Assembly (NCBI RefSeq): GCF_000224145.3
Contig: NW_004191144.1
Coordinates: 1 to 64,000 of the forward strand
Reading direction: 5' to 3'
Length of the DNA: 64,000 nt
Source: Ciona intestinalis
Taxonomy: Eukaryota; Chordata; Ascidiacea; Phlebobranchia; Cionidae
In this document: in pieces, positions 35,001 through 46,648 of the stretch
Position numbering within the stretch: position 1 is the first letter of the stretch
Layout: every line of letters starts with the position of its first letter
Notes under the pieces: model-generated
What the model saw: only the letters and a program-made list of their open reading frames with translations
Database searches by the model: none
What the model was told of the DNA's origin: nothing
Position numbers and translations under genes: made by a program

Positions 35001-38000
35001 AACACAAAAAGATCAGTTTTAAAGTTACATCATAACAGCGATCAGTTTTATTTAAGAGTTTTAGATATAGGTTACCTGTGGTTGTTGTGGGGGTTGAATG
35101 TTAATTTCAACTTGTTCAGCGTCCAACGCACGATTCCCGTTACTATTCACAACGTCTAAGTTCTCTATGTTCGCCTATTAACGTATAAATTGTATGTAAA
35201 GTATATTTAAAAAAATATATATATAACTACATTTCTACCGTGGACTAATGAATGTAACTTATTCTTGTGTGAGGTGTAACGACAGTCGTTACGATTTACC
35301 ACGTGTAAGTTTTCTATGCTCGCCTGTTAACTTGTATGTCACCCTAGGTGTAATGGTAACAAACTTTTGAAACAGGGGTGACATCATTCGTTTTAACACT
35401 TCAGTTTTCCAATGTCAAATCAGGTTTACCATACTTGTTTTACAAATATAAGTAGAGTATAGCCATCAGCCATCACCAGTGGTTGTACAACATCATGATA
35501 AAAATGATCTGACATTTTAAAACTGGGTTGATAAAACATATGATTTCTTATACAAGGTTGCCAGAAAAGTTTTATAAAATGTATGTAGATGTGATAACTT
35601 GTTTATATCATTAGCAATTGTGGATATATAGTTAATATAAAGTACCTGGTACGCTGCTTGTAACGACCTTCCTTCTTCTAACTTTAATTTCTTTTCATTT
35701 ATCGCCTGTTTATTGTTAATGGTCAGTATATTATAACAATAAATATATCCCTTCCCAACATAGACATAAAATACCTTGACAATAATATACCTCGCACCCT
35801 AAACAATCACTATACCCCCAATAATGCACTCTATTTGCTCAAACCTTAACTTTCTACAGGTGTAAGTTGCAATAATTCTATGATCATTCCAACAATACAT
35901 ATAATATATCTCCAACATGAACACACACACATACCATGCCACACCCCCCCCCACTTTAACTTGCTTGGTAAAAGTTGTAGCAGCTTCATATTTTCCATAC
36001 TCCAAAAATATATATATAAATATATATAACCCCCCCCCCCTCCCACCTTAACTTGTTCCGGCGTAAGTTGCAACAACTCCATATTCTCCATGCTCATTCT
36101 CCTCACACGAGGGAGCTCCTGATCAAGGTAGTTGCTCTCTACTGCCCCATTGTGGCTCGATAAACTTTCCAACCTTCCCAGGTTTTTCTCAGCTGTTGCT
36201 CGGCCGGCCTCATCTCCTGCCTTGATTATTTCACTATCATGTTAAACTAGCCAAACAAAACGCCCCAATTCCCTAACTAATAGTTTGAACAATAGCTTTA
36301 CCTTTATACAATTTGTATACAACACATCAATATATATATACTATTTATAGGGTTGTAACTTGTACCCAATTACATTTTATATTCTATATGGGTGAGGTCC
36401 TACAGCGAGGTATGCCATGGGAGCTGGGATTTAAACCAGAGTTGGTCCATTACCCCAACATTGTATATGCACATTCTATTCTATATGGGTGAGGTCCTAC
36501 AGTAAGGCACGCCATGGGACCTGGGATTTAGGCCAGAGTTGGCCCATTACCCCAACATTGTATATGCACATTATATTCTATATGGGTGAGGTCCTACAGT
36601 GAGGCAGGCCATGGATCCTGGGATTTAGACCAAAGTTGGCCCATTACCCCAACATTGTATATGCACATTCTATTCTATATGGGTGAGGTCCTACAGCGAG
36701 GCACGCCATGGGACCTGGGATTTAGGCCAGAGTTGCCCATTACCCCAACACCCGGGGTGCTATCACATAACTAATAGGTAAGATTATAATTTAAAAGTAA
36801 TATCTCCCCCTGTACAATCTGTATAAAGGTCCAAACCCCAGGTTTCATGGTACCCCACCCAACTATACACCACCCCACCCAACTATACACCACCCCACCC
36901 AACTATACACCACCCCACCCACTATACACCACCCCACCCACTATACACCACCGTACCCAACTATACACCACCCCACCAACTATACACCACCCCACCCAAC
37001 TATACACCCCAATTTACCTCTTTAGATATTTGTAACTGCAGCGTTGTTAATTCCAAAGCCTTCTTATAATTGCCCAATGATATATGAGCATTGCTGAGTA
37101 ACCAACAAGCTCGCCCTACACCAACTCTGAAATGAAGGGGGTTTAGATGTTTGTAGTTGAATCATTCAGTTAAAATACCCTGGAAAAAACTAAAAAGGAA
37201 AAAAACTAAAAAATTAAAAAAAACTAAAAAACCTAAACAAAACTTTAGAAAAAAAATGAAAAACATGATTGAATTTCTTGTGTGTTGTGTTTGTATCATT
37301 ATTTTGTCTTTATAGGTTTGAGTTGTGTGTTGTATGTGTGTCTTGTATTTTTATTCTGCTGGGCATAATATTGCCAGCTATTTTAGTCAGTCACTACTAT
37401 AGTTCATTTTGCATGTCTATGAAATATATGCAATGAAAATTATAAACCCATGCTAAGTAAGGCTAATGTAAAGTAGTACCTAACTGTAGCTACAATTTAT
37501 TTGAATGTTATTTATTTTCTGTTGTTTTGTGTTGAATGGGTTTTGTGTCAATTATTTCCGTACTTACAAATCTTCCAGAATTCTAACTCTACTGAGAATC
37601 AAGATTCTTTTTTAGACATGCAAAATGCACTGTAGTAGTGACTGACTGAAAAATAGCTGGCAATATTAGGCCCAGCAGAAAAAGAATACAGCAGCGTAGC
37701 GGGATTTGAACCCAGTACCCCACACACCCACCTGTCACTCAAATCTTGTGCGATTTGTTTATGCCGCATGTGGTATTCAATAGCCCTGTTATAATCCCCT
37801 AGTAAAGTATATGTGGATCCAAGACTGTAGCAAGCTTGGGCTTCAAACGCTCGGTCTCCTAGCTGACGCGATATTGATAAGGTTTGTCTGGAATATAAAT
37901 ATATTGCGTTAGGTATTGTAATATCTATATGGGTGAGGTCTTCAGTGAGGTACACCTGAGACCTGGGATGTGGGTATATTACCCCAACACCCAGGGTGCT

Positions 38001-41000
38001 ACCATCTAGACCCCACTGAGGCAGTTTATAGACAGTCAATAATAGAGATTCTATACTATAAGGGTGAGGTCCTACAGCAGGGAACACCAGGGGTCTGGGA
38101 TATTGGCCAGAGTTGAATAAATCAGGACGTAAAAACATGGACATTCTATTCTATATGGGCGAGATCCTACAGTGAGACACGTCATGGGACCTGGGATTTA
38201 GGCCAGAGTTGGCTCATTCCCCCAACATTGTATATGCACATTCTATATTGCTATTATCCTAAAAATTGCCACCTCATGAACGTTACGCTTATAATTAAAC
38301 CAACATCACAACTCACAAATAGAAGTCTGCGGCCACCTGGTATTCCCCCAACACAATATGCGCGTTCCCGAGGTTGGTATACGCGCGTCGTTGTGCTGCC
38401 TTGTCGCCAAACTCCTTCGCAATCGATAACCGCTGTGGGGGTGGGGATGGTTTAGAATATGATGGTGAAAGTTGGGTAAACTATACGTAATGTTAAATTC
38501 TATACACACATATATATATATAGATATTAGATATATGTACCATTATCATCAATTGATATTCGATGTGGGGGGAATGTGTTAGAAAGGGTGGTATAGTAAT
38601 TAGTAACACACACACACACATATGGACAAGTGACATAGGCACCAAACCTGGGGTGGTAGGGTGGGTATACACCCCCCCTCATTTTTACACTATAATCAGT
38701 AAACATTACAACCAATAAGTTAGATTTGTTTTACATAAATTGTGTCTAACTATCCCTGCCTCCCCTGTGTTTATAAAGTGTGGTGCCCAAGTATCGCACA
38801 ATATTGTTCGGTTATTTTGAAGATTCAACACACCATAGTACACACATGTAACAACCCAAGCAAGGTTTAAACAATAAAACAAGTTTTAAACAATAAAAGT
38901 CCCAACATGGGATGAGTATACAAGAGCACACACACAACCAGTGGCGCAGCGAGAAAAAAATAAGGGGAGTTTAATCAAAAAATTAAAAAAAAATTTAAAT
39001 TGTTTTTTTTTTAATTTTTTTTGGTTTCAAAGGGGGGGTTGCGAAACTTTACCCCCCCTTGCTGTGCCACTGCACACATACAACAAGAGGTCTATTACCC
39101 CCCAAGCACACACACATATACAAACACACAACATATATAACAACCCCCCACCTCAGTATGGAACTTAATAGCCTCGTCACAATTTCCCAGCAGATAGTTT
39201 ATGTTCCCCAAACTCCCACAAGTTTTACCTTGCGCTGCACGATCGTTTAATGTTCGAACTAGCGACAGGTTTTGTCTGCAATCGAAAACAGACATTTAAA
39301 TATGGAAAAACATATATATATAATAATAGAGTAATCCTGGATATATGCATTAGCATATAAAGCAGAGCATTAAGTTATAATGTTTTAATTGGATTTATAA
39401 TTACTATAATACAATTAAACTGTGGCCTAAATCCTGGGTCCTATGGCGTACCTTACCAGAATGCAATATTAAAACTGATTCTATACAAAATATAATCTGC
39501 CTGAAACAAAAGCATCGAAGTAATAATGTTACGGTTATACTGAGACAGTATATGTTGTGTAACTATGCTAGTGATGCAGTCATGTCATGCAATGTATCTT
39601 TAAATATTTACTAAAAGTATGGTTGGATATTGTACTGCTCGATTAAAGTAGTTAAGGGGTTTGGTTTTGGTTGTTAATATATAAGTGACATCATATATAT
39701 ACACACCATGCATGGTGGCTTTGTATGCCTTAGTTGGGTTACTTATACAATGTATAAATAATTTAAAAGTGCTACTTTTGTATCAAGTATCGGTCAATAC
39801 AACTTAACTTATATCACCTGGGAAAAATAGTGCAGCCAATTCGAGGTTATTTTTTTTATAAAAAAAAAGGAAAATAATAATCAAAAAGAACATAACTTGT
39901 ATCAACACTTGTAAAAAATGGTGCAACAAATTCAAGGTTATTATTGTATTGCCACAATACCCATACACTGACACACACACACACACACACGCGCGAACAC
40001 ACACGCGCGCACACACACGTACATATATAGGTAACATGTAACAACAGATGTTTTATAAGGGATTATATTTGATGTTTAAAATAATCAATACCCCAATCAC
40101 TTTCTATGCGTTTCATTTTATAATCCCCTTCCTATATTTCTAAGCGTAATATGTTGCTATGTTTAATATATACAACGTTAATATTGATCCTTTTTTTAAT
40201 TAAAAGGTACGTAATTGTTTAGCATAGGGGTTACTTGCGTGTTTATGTTCATTTTGTTCGAATGTATAAAATAATTGTCTACACAATATTTTTATTATTC
40301 TATATGGGTGAGGTTCTACAGCCTGGGATTTAGACCAAGAAATGGCTTATTACCCCAACATTGTATATGCACATTCTATTCTATATGAGTGAGGTCCTAC
40401 AGCATGCCATGACCCATGGGACCTGGGATTTAGACCAGAGTTGGCCCATTACCCCAACATTGTATATGCACATTCTATTCTATATGGGTGAAGTCCTACA
40501 GCATGCCATGACCCATGGGACCTGGGATTTAGACCAGAGTTAGCCTATCACACTCATATAGACCATAATTGTCTCCATAAACTACAATATAATACTCACT
40601 CATATAACTTGACGGCAACTTTAAGGTCGGCAGCGGCGTTCGGGTCTACTTTATCAATGCCTGCGGTTGACTTGCATTTCTGTTTAGCTTTCTCATGATG
40701 GATGTTTGCAAGCTGGTATAATGCCTTGGCCTCCCATACCTAGGAAAAGATCATTTATATCTTTGTATATAAAGGTAGTGTAGTTTGGATCTTAGTGGGT
40801 CAGAGGCACCCTGGGTCTTTGTATATAAAGTCTAGACAGAGGCACCCTGGGTCTTTGTATATAAAGTCTAGACAGAGGCACCCTGGGTGTTGGAGTAATT
40901 AGAAGTTACAGGCACCAAACCTGGGGTGTCAGGGTGGGCAGGCTAACCCTGGAAATTTCTGCACTGTATTAATCAGTAAACATTACAACCAATAAGTTAG

Positions 41001-43401
41001 ATTTGTTTCACAGGATTGTGTGTCTGTTTTACAGTTTGGAGCACGTTGTGCTGTAGTATGGTTTATTAAGTTTTTTATTATTTTATAAAGTTTTGCCATG
41101 TTTATTAATTTTGTCTTCTTCAGCATTGATATAATGAACATAGTTTGAAACATCCGCTCAACATGAGTTTAGCATCCAATATCTGGGCTCTCATACAAAT
41201 TCCATATCAAGTTACTAAACCCAGTCCATTATATTCTTTATAGTTCACGGTAATTGACATAAATTGTTTGAAAATCTGTCATTTTAGGTATTAGGTTCAA
41301 GTAATGCAGTACTGTCGTCATTTGGGCAATTTCAGTCGTATTTTATTACTTTGTTTGTGGAATAATACCATCTGTTGTGTCATAGAAACATTATTGAGGT
41401 CATAAAACCAATTCATGGGACAATTATGCGTGAGTGCTAGATTTTTATATGATATTAATGAATGTATTTTTACTTTTTTGTCTGCTATGTTAGACACTGG
41501 TACTTCTCAACCCCTGGGCCACCATTATATTTGGTTGGGTCGCCTACTACAGTGGTTCACAAACCATTTCGGATTTCATTGTAAAAGTTAAATCATTTTA
41601 TTAAATGTTTACAAATACTGTGTAAAATGTAGTTTTGGAAATTGGGTCGCCAAATTTTGCTGATAATTCATGTTTAGATCGCCACAACAAAGAACTAAAT
41701 TGCTCTTCTGGTAAAAACACCATTATGCCATTTATGTTTTATTTCACCAAAAGAATAATTTAATTTAACATTATATTGCCTACTATAAATAAAAGTGCAA
41801 TAAAACTTAATTGTTTACTAGAAGATCCATTTACTTTTACAATAACACACGCACTGCCTCAGTCACACCAACATAAACACGTGTTACCTTGTTATTTGTC
41901 TCAATAGCAATATCTAGATGTCGTTGACAGCACACAATTGCTTCATCAAATCTTCCCATTAACTTTAATGTGTTTGAGATGTTACTGCTGGCTTTTGCTT
42001 CACCTTCTAAATCATCTATGGTTCTGTAATAGTAAAGTTGATTGGATGTAACATATATATTATCTCGTGGGTCGCGATAGTCATTATAACACAGGTGTTT
42101 TGTTTTATGCACCTTGTGTCTGCTTTTAAGTTAACACAAATGTAACTTATTTATCCTCGCATGGCGGGGCAATGACAGTCGTTATAACACGAGTGTTTTG
42201 TTTTATACACCTCGTGTCCGCTTACAAGTTACCGTGTATGTAAATGTCATTTTTGGTTGGTTTGGTCATTTATATCCTTAATGGTTAGAAACAATCTGTG
42301 TATAAACACAATGAGCACAAACTACTTTACCTTGCAAGAGTTCTATCATGTTGATGGTATTGTAATGCTTTCATGAAGTCACCAAGATATTGATAAGCAT
42401 TGCCAAGATGCATGTATATGGCACTTAGTGTTGTTACATCATCTGCATGGAAGCGTTTTAGTGTTAGACTTTGTATAACTATAAAAGTTGTGATTTGTTC
42501 GGAGTAAAAATTGATGTCTGAGAAAATTACGGTTATAAATAATGTCAGATTATATTTTTATTTATTTTTCTTGTGTATGATACCTCGTAAGTGACCACAA
42601 GATGTGTTAAATTAAATAAGAAACAAGTTACATTTATTCTCACATAAACTTAGTATTTTATGCCTATCTATTTCATAATTACCATGCAGGGATACATAGG
42701 CATCATTCATTTATTCACACACAAACATTTTTCTAAATTATATAATCAACCACGCAAGCTGGCGAGGATACATAATTTACTCATTCATTTATCAGGTCTT
42801 AGCTACTGTCGGTGTCTCTAAAATACGCACGAACAGCCCGAACACGGTTGCTTGGTGCTTTTTTATCAACTGCAAGGGGCCATGGGGTTACAGGGTTAAA
42901 AGCTTCATTATTACAAAACAGTTTTCATGGTTAGTAACACCTACCATGTTCAAGTGTGGGTTCAAACGTATAGAGACACCCACTAATGTAATCAAAGAGA
43001 CAAATAAAGTTATTATTTTTCATCAAACATGTTATGCACACGCCTCCGAGCACATCAACAACAGAAAGGCACGGGCATGCCTTAGCCACGTGACTTGCGC
43101 AATGTGCCGCAGTCAGCGTAGTTTATTATTAATTGTGTAGTTATGTAGTAATTAGTGTCGCTATGTCGCAATTTAGTGTCCTTTATATACGTGTGTGCTC
43201 GCCTTAGTTTTCATTCTACAATTTGGTGTCTCAATACAAACCCAAGAACACAACAAAACATAATAGTTTTCCATAATTACCCGTTCCTTGATTGACAGCT
43301 GCCTCAAGATACTGCACCCCTGCTGAATATTCTCCGAGTTTACACAACCGCTCACCCTCGGTTGCAAGTTCGAGGCAAGTAGGTTGATGTGATCCATCCA
43401 T
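32034..43401 (-). CDS. GPSM2: G-protein-signalling modulator (LGN/Pins type, TPR plus GoLoco)
   Basis: Sixteen minus-strand exons: 43401-43281, 42442-42331, 42023-41888, 40739-40600, 39275-39152, 38432-38317, 37887-37732, 37126-37018, 36220-36047, 35705-35646, 35174-35076, 34832-34640, 33902-33756, 33101-33010, 32570-32431 and 32103-32034 (TGA). All phases match and the product is 662 residues (human LGN 684). TPRs fill residues 8 to about 365 (CLELATEGERLCKLGEYSAG, ASSNISNTLKLMGRFDEAI, YSLGSTYTLLGDYNRAIEYH). The linker signature MSMENMELLQLTPEQVK follows. Four GoLoco motifs occur: FFDLLTRLQGRRMDDQR, MISMLARSQSKRLNEQR, FFDNLMRCQ-GTRLNDQR (split by an intron) and FMSLIVRLQSSRINDQR. The family binds Gai-GDP through GoLoco and NuMA/Inscuteable through TPRs to orient spindles. 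The last exon is the least certain. The hydrophobic in-frame stretch upstream of the ATG is probably not translated. GPSM1 versus GPSM2 is not resolved. Confidence 0.92.
32610..32960 (-). repeat. tail-A units plus SINE body
   Basis: Reverse sense: three tail-A units, then the body (AACCCATTAGTGACCACTGG, GACACATACGCCCACAATA). It lies in the Gpsm intron between exons 14 and 15. Confidence 0.88.
33413..33536. repeat. MITE family 2 copy, about 124 bp
   Basis: Ends GGCGGCTGTACACAGTATCC and GGATACTGTGTACAGCCCCC are inverted. Same family as 15071-15200. Gpsm intron between exons 13 and 14. Confidence 0.88.
33930..34400. repeat. tail-B tandem array followed by SINE body
   Basis: About five units like those at 19330-19790, in the Gpsm intron between exons 12 and 13. 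A reverse SINE body (ACAACCCATTAGTGGCTGTG, CAAGGACACATACGCCCACA) follows at 34430-34540. Confidence 0.9.
35840..36046 (-). repeat. two decayed intronic copies of the end of Gpsm exon 9
   Basis: The real exon 9 ends at 36047 with ATGGAGAATATGGAGTTGTT, ending in AAGTTAAG|GTGGGA. About 100 bases downstream on minus (about 36002-35950) is ATGGAAAATATGAAGCTGCT, ending AAGTTAAAGTGGGG. A third copy near 35885-35845 reads GAATTATTGCAACTTACACC, ending AAGTTAAGGTTTG. Each copy is followed by a G-rich tract. They are separated by TATATA and GT runs and are unlikely to be used as exons. Confidence 0.75.
36375..36765. repeat. tail-B tandem array, about 4 units
   Basis: Same unit as at 19330-19790, in the Gpsm intron between exons 8 and 9. 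The last unit runs into CACCCGGGGTGCTATCA. Confidence 0.9.
36848..37010. repeat. 18-bp tandem repeat, about 9 copies
   Basis: Unit ACTATACACCACCCCACCCA with one- to two-base length variation, immediately before the Gpsm exon 8 donor (37018). It is C-rich on plus and G-rich on the transcribed-RNA side. Confidence 0.92.
37345..37695. repeat. foldback / MITE-like element with arms of about 75 bp
   Basis: ATTCTGCTGGGCATAATATT and the following 55 bases at 37355-37430 are complemented at 37612-37690 (AATATTAGGCCCAGCAGAAA). About 190 bases lie between the arms. Immediately outside is GGGATTTGAACCCAGTACCC, which on minus resembles a tRNA T-arm and a SINE 3' boundary. It lies in the Gpsm intron between exons 7 and 8. 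Confidence 0.8.
37925..38100. repeat. tail-C repeat unit (tail-B relative)
   Basis: Unit with GGGTGAGGTCTTCAGTGAGG, GACCTGGGATGTAGGTATAT, CACCCAGGGTGCTACCATCT and CTGAGGCAGTTTATAGACA. It shares its ends with tail B but has a different centre. Tandem copies occur at 1970-2345 (IGFBP intron), and another stretch lies at 59480-59680 (Pbx intron). Confidence 0.8.
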
Positions 43402-44144
43402 GGTTAAATTAATGAGACATTTCGTAAAATATATAAATACCAAAACTGGGAACATTGTATGAATAAGAATGAATTTCATGCAAGACTTAAAAAGCGTTAC
43501 TTTTATGTTTTAAAATAAACAATTTTCTTCTTTAACAACACCATAACACACAGCACATGGCAGGTGAAATTTTCTATGTTTTATAACTTTTCCATAAATG
43601 TGAACAAAAATATATCATAATTTAGAAAAATTTCTCTTTTCTTATCATATTCTGACTGCTTATACGACTATTACAACCTCTGTCAAATTATTTTGCATAT
43701 TCTTGTTAAAATCGCTAAAACTTTTAAAAAAACGTAATTTTTTGGTTTGTTTATCTTTTTTATTGTTGTTATTACGTAACCAAGACAAAGAAAGTTTCAA
43801 AACAACCTAGATATTATCCATGATAAGTTAAAATAAGGGAATAACATTATGGGGTGAAATTTACAAATATATACGAAACATTAAGTAAAAGAAAAAATGG
43901 ATGAGAGAAAGGCTGTGTGCAGTCGAGCGGATCAAGCGGTCTGATTAATATTAATGGGGCGTAATTTGCATTTAGGTGTAGCGATTACGCTTTTTTCTTC
44001 CAATTTAATATAAATATACATTTTAACAGCGTGTTAAAACTACTGTATTTTCGTTATAATCATCACTTTATCGTTGCTACCGTATTCGAAGAGCGATATA
44101 ATCGTTATTATTTAGCAATTTTATTGTTGGTTTTAAATACGCAG
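43402..44144. other. spacer between Gpsm start and sulfotransferase stop
   Basis: Both genes are on minus. It holds the Gpsm promoter region and the sulfotransferase 3' end, with AATAAA on minus at 44125-44120, about 20 bases past the stop. AT-rich, with no repeat or exon recognised. Confidence 0.6.
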
Positions 44145-46648
44145 TTACATAAACATCCAAGCGGCTTTTAATTTATGTCCAATTAGTTTTGCAAGTTTTT
44201 TGTTTGGCATTCGGTAAAAATCCCTTAAAATTCTCATCGTTGAATCTGGTATTGCTGAAAATACGGTCCCGTTTTGCACAGATCGGGTGTTTCCTTTAGC
44301 TTTTGACAAGCATTTTATATTTGTGTCTTTAGGCAGCTTCGAAAAGCAGTAAAATCCTTTGGTTTTATTATAAACGAAATTACGTTTTGTAATCACGGTT
44401 TCTAAATCTAGGAACCGCTGCAACTCAACCATGACGGTCCCGGGGTCACGTGATAAAACTTCCCCGTCCAAAATAAAAATATTTTCAAGACGAAAATATT
44501 TCAACCATCGTTGTAAATGGTGGGCGTATAAACCGACTTTAAATATCTCTGGAAGCGTGGACACTGCAGTCATATTATTGGAGTTTATGGGCTTGTTGTG
44601 TTTGATAAGATGAGACGAAACGAAGTTCGGGAAATCGTTGAAGCTTTGCACCTGTAGAACGTAAAGGTATAGTTTGTTATGCAACTTGTAATGTAAAATA
44701 TAACTAATTAATGTTACAGCTAGTCTATAAAATACAGATTTTTCATTGTATATTATTCAGAAGTGTCTAATTTAAGTGGTTACCGCCCCAGCCTCTAGAT
44801 CTAGCCAGAGGGTACTGGATTCAAAGCTCAATGCTGCCACCCAGTATGTCAGTGTATGTGTCCTTGGGTGAGAAAATTATGAATAAATCACCCTCCACTG
44901 TAACTTGTAAGCGGGCATGAGGTGTATGAAACAGAACACCCGTGTTATAACAACAAACATAGCATATTTATGTAGTTGCAAGCTGCAACTCACGTATGTT
45001 TTAAGTTGTGATTCCTTTCCAACCAAAACATGGTTGTAATCTGAGTACGACCTCAACACAGGATCGCACAGAATCAACACCAAATTAACATCAACGTCCC
45101 TATATATATCCTTTATACGTTGTGGTACTAGGGGGTGAATGAAATACTTGGGTGTTTTTTCAAATGTGATTTCTTCCTTTGTAGTGAATGGCATGAGGGA
45201 CCTGTATTATGATGTTGTTTGATTAGGAGACTCATTCATTGCTGGTTTTATAAGGGCGAGGCTCTGTACCGTGGCGCTCCAGGAGATCTGGTGCTTAGGC
45301 CCCAGTTGGCTTGGCGGATGGTGACGTCTTTTATTTAGTAAGTTCCATAAACTTTTCACTTCAATGTATTATAATAACTGCTATTTACCCATGTTTTTAC
45401 TGTCCATATTCTCTGAAACTTGTTAGTAAGCTTATTACTATGTTCATATTAACTCCATTACTATATATATATATATATAATGTATTGATATATTTTCTGA
45501 TTGTTAGGCCCATAACATGAACTTCACCTGTATAGAATACTTTATACAGATTAACTGATATATAGAATATATTTTATGCGTATTAGCCAACTCTGGTTTA
45601 AATCCCATGCCCATATTGCCTCAACATAGAACCTCACCCATATAGAAAACCCCTACATACTTTACCCTTATACATCCTTACCTGTAGTAATCCACTCCTT
45701 TATCAAAGCTTGAATCATAGTTAAAGAAGTGTGTTTCATACATGGATGGCGTGAATACTTTTGGATGGTGGGATAAAAAACTTTGTAAAGCCCCTGTCCC
45801 ACATTTCTTGGCTCCAATGCAGATTACCTGTCAATGAAGGGGTTTAGGGCGTTGTTATTGTTGTAAAGCATACATGGTGTACTCATACACCTCATGCTCA
45901 CTGTCCAGTTTTAAACTTATATTAATTACTCCATTCTTCCAGGTTTGATTGACAGCTATACATAGAGGTTACAACTGACAGTTGCCACACCAGATGCCAC
46001 TTAAACCGAACACCCCCCGTACCTGTGGCAACCTCTGCTGCTTGTTCCTCCCCATATAGTTGCCGTATTCCTTCATTGCTTGTTTTAACTGTAAGTAAAT
46101 ATAAACAATATTTTAGCTTTGCATTTTTTTGCCAGGAGAGCTCCTTTGTATCTACAATATAACAGCAACATTATAATTGAAGTGTTAGTTACTATTTTTA
46201 CTGAATGTTTGTGACATAGACATTATATTATATTGTATAAGGGTGTTGGGGGGGATGATGCCAACTCTAGTCTACACCGCAGGTCTCATGGTGTACCATC
46301 TCACCCCGATATAAAATGGGACAAAATATATTTGAACAAATTTTAGCTTGGTATAGGTATAGTAGGGTGGGGGTAATATGGGACACCTTTTCGTTACATT
46401 TTCACTTCCTATTTAGCAGTAAACAAAGAACATTTAAAGAATTATAAAACCGTATCCTCACGACTCCCATAGACCGTTGTTATTTTTTTAAAACACGATC
46501 AGAATATTTGGATAATATGTGCTAAAGGTGTCCCATCTTACCCCACCCTACTATATAAAGATAAAATATAAGTTACCTCATACTTTCTGCTACCAAACAA
46601 GAACATAACAAACACAACAAAAAACAACAAATAAATCCATGTTTTCAT
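44145..46648 (-). CDS. Heparan sulfate glucosamine 3-O-sulfotransferase-like
   Basis: Five minus-strand exons: 46648-46577, 46088-46023, 45827-45682, 45201-44994 and 44651-44145 (TAA), phases 0, 0, 2, 0, giving 332 residues. The N-terminus MKTWIYLLFFVVFVMFLF is a type II signal anchor, so the enzyme should sit in the Golgi with its C-terminal part in the lumen. Family marks: 5'-PAPS loop KKCGTGALQ, YETHFF (the conserved Glu), FEKTPKYF, the 3'-PAPS strand LILCDPVLRSYSDY, and NKTKGFYC near the C-terminus. HS3STs transfer sulfate from PAPS to the 3-OH of glucosamine in heparan sulfate. The usual Arg of the LRDP motif is Cys here, while Ser and the downstream Arg are kept. Intron 4 carries a SINE copy, intron 1 a MITE family 1 copy. 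Confidence 0.9.
44765..44960 (+). mobile_element. SINE-like copy, head to tail A
   Basis: Starts with GTGGTTACCGCCCCAGCC (A-box-like) and TACTGGATTCAAAGCTC (B-box-like), then a shortened body (GTGTATGTGTCCTTGGGTGA), then a single tail-A unit. Inside sulfotransferase intron 4. Confidence 0.75.
46359..46556. repeat. MITE family 1 copy
   Basis: Ends TATAGTAGGGTGGGGGTAAT and CCCCACCCTACTATA, with the same interior as at 13701-13897. In sulfotransferase intron 1. Confidence 0.88.

Noticed and set aside
43402-43479. In-frame upstream ATG for Gpsm (hydrophobic leader)
   Set aside because: LGN-type proteins are cytosolic and start close to the CLELA segment; the upstream stretch is AT-rich leader.
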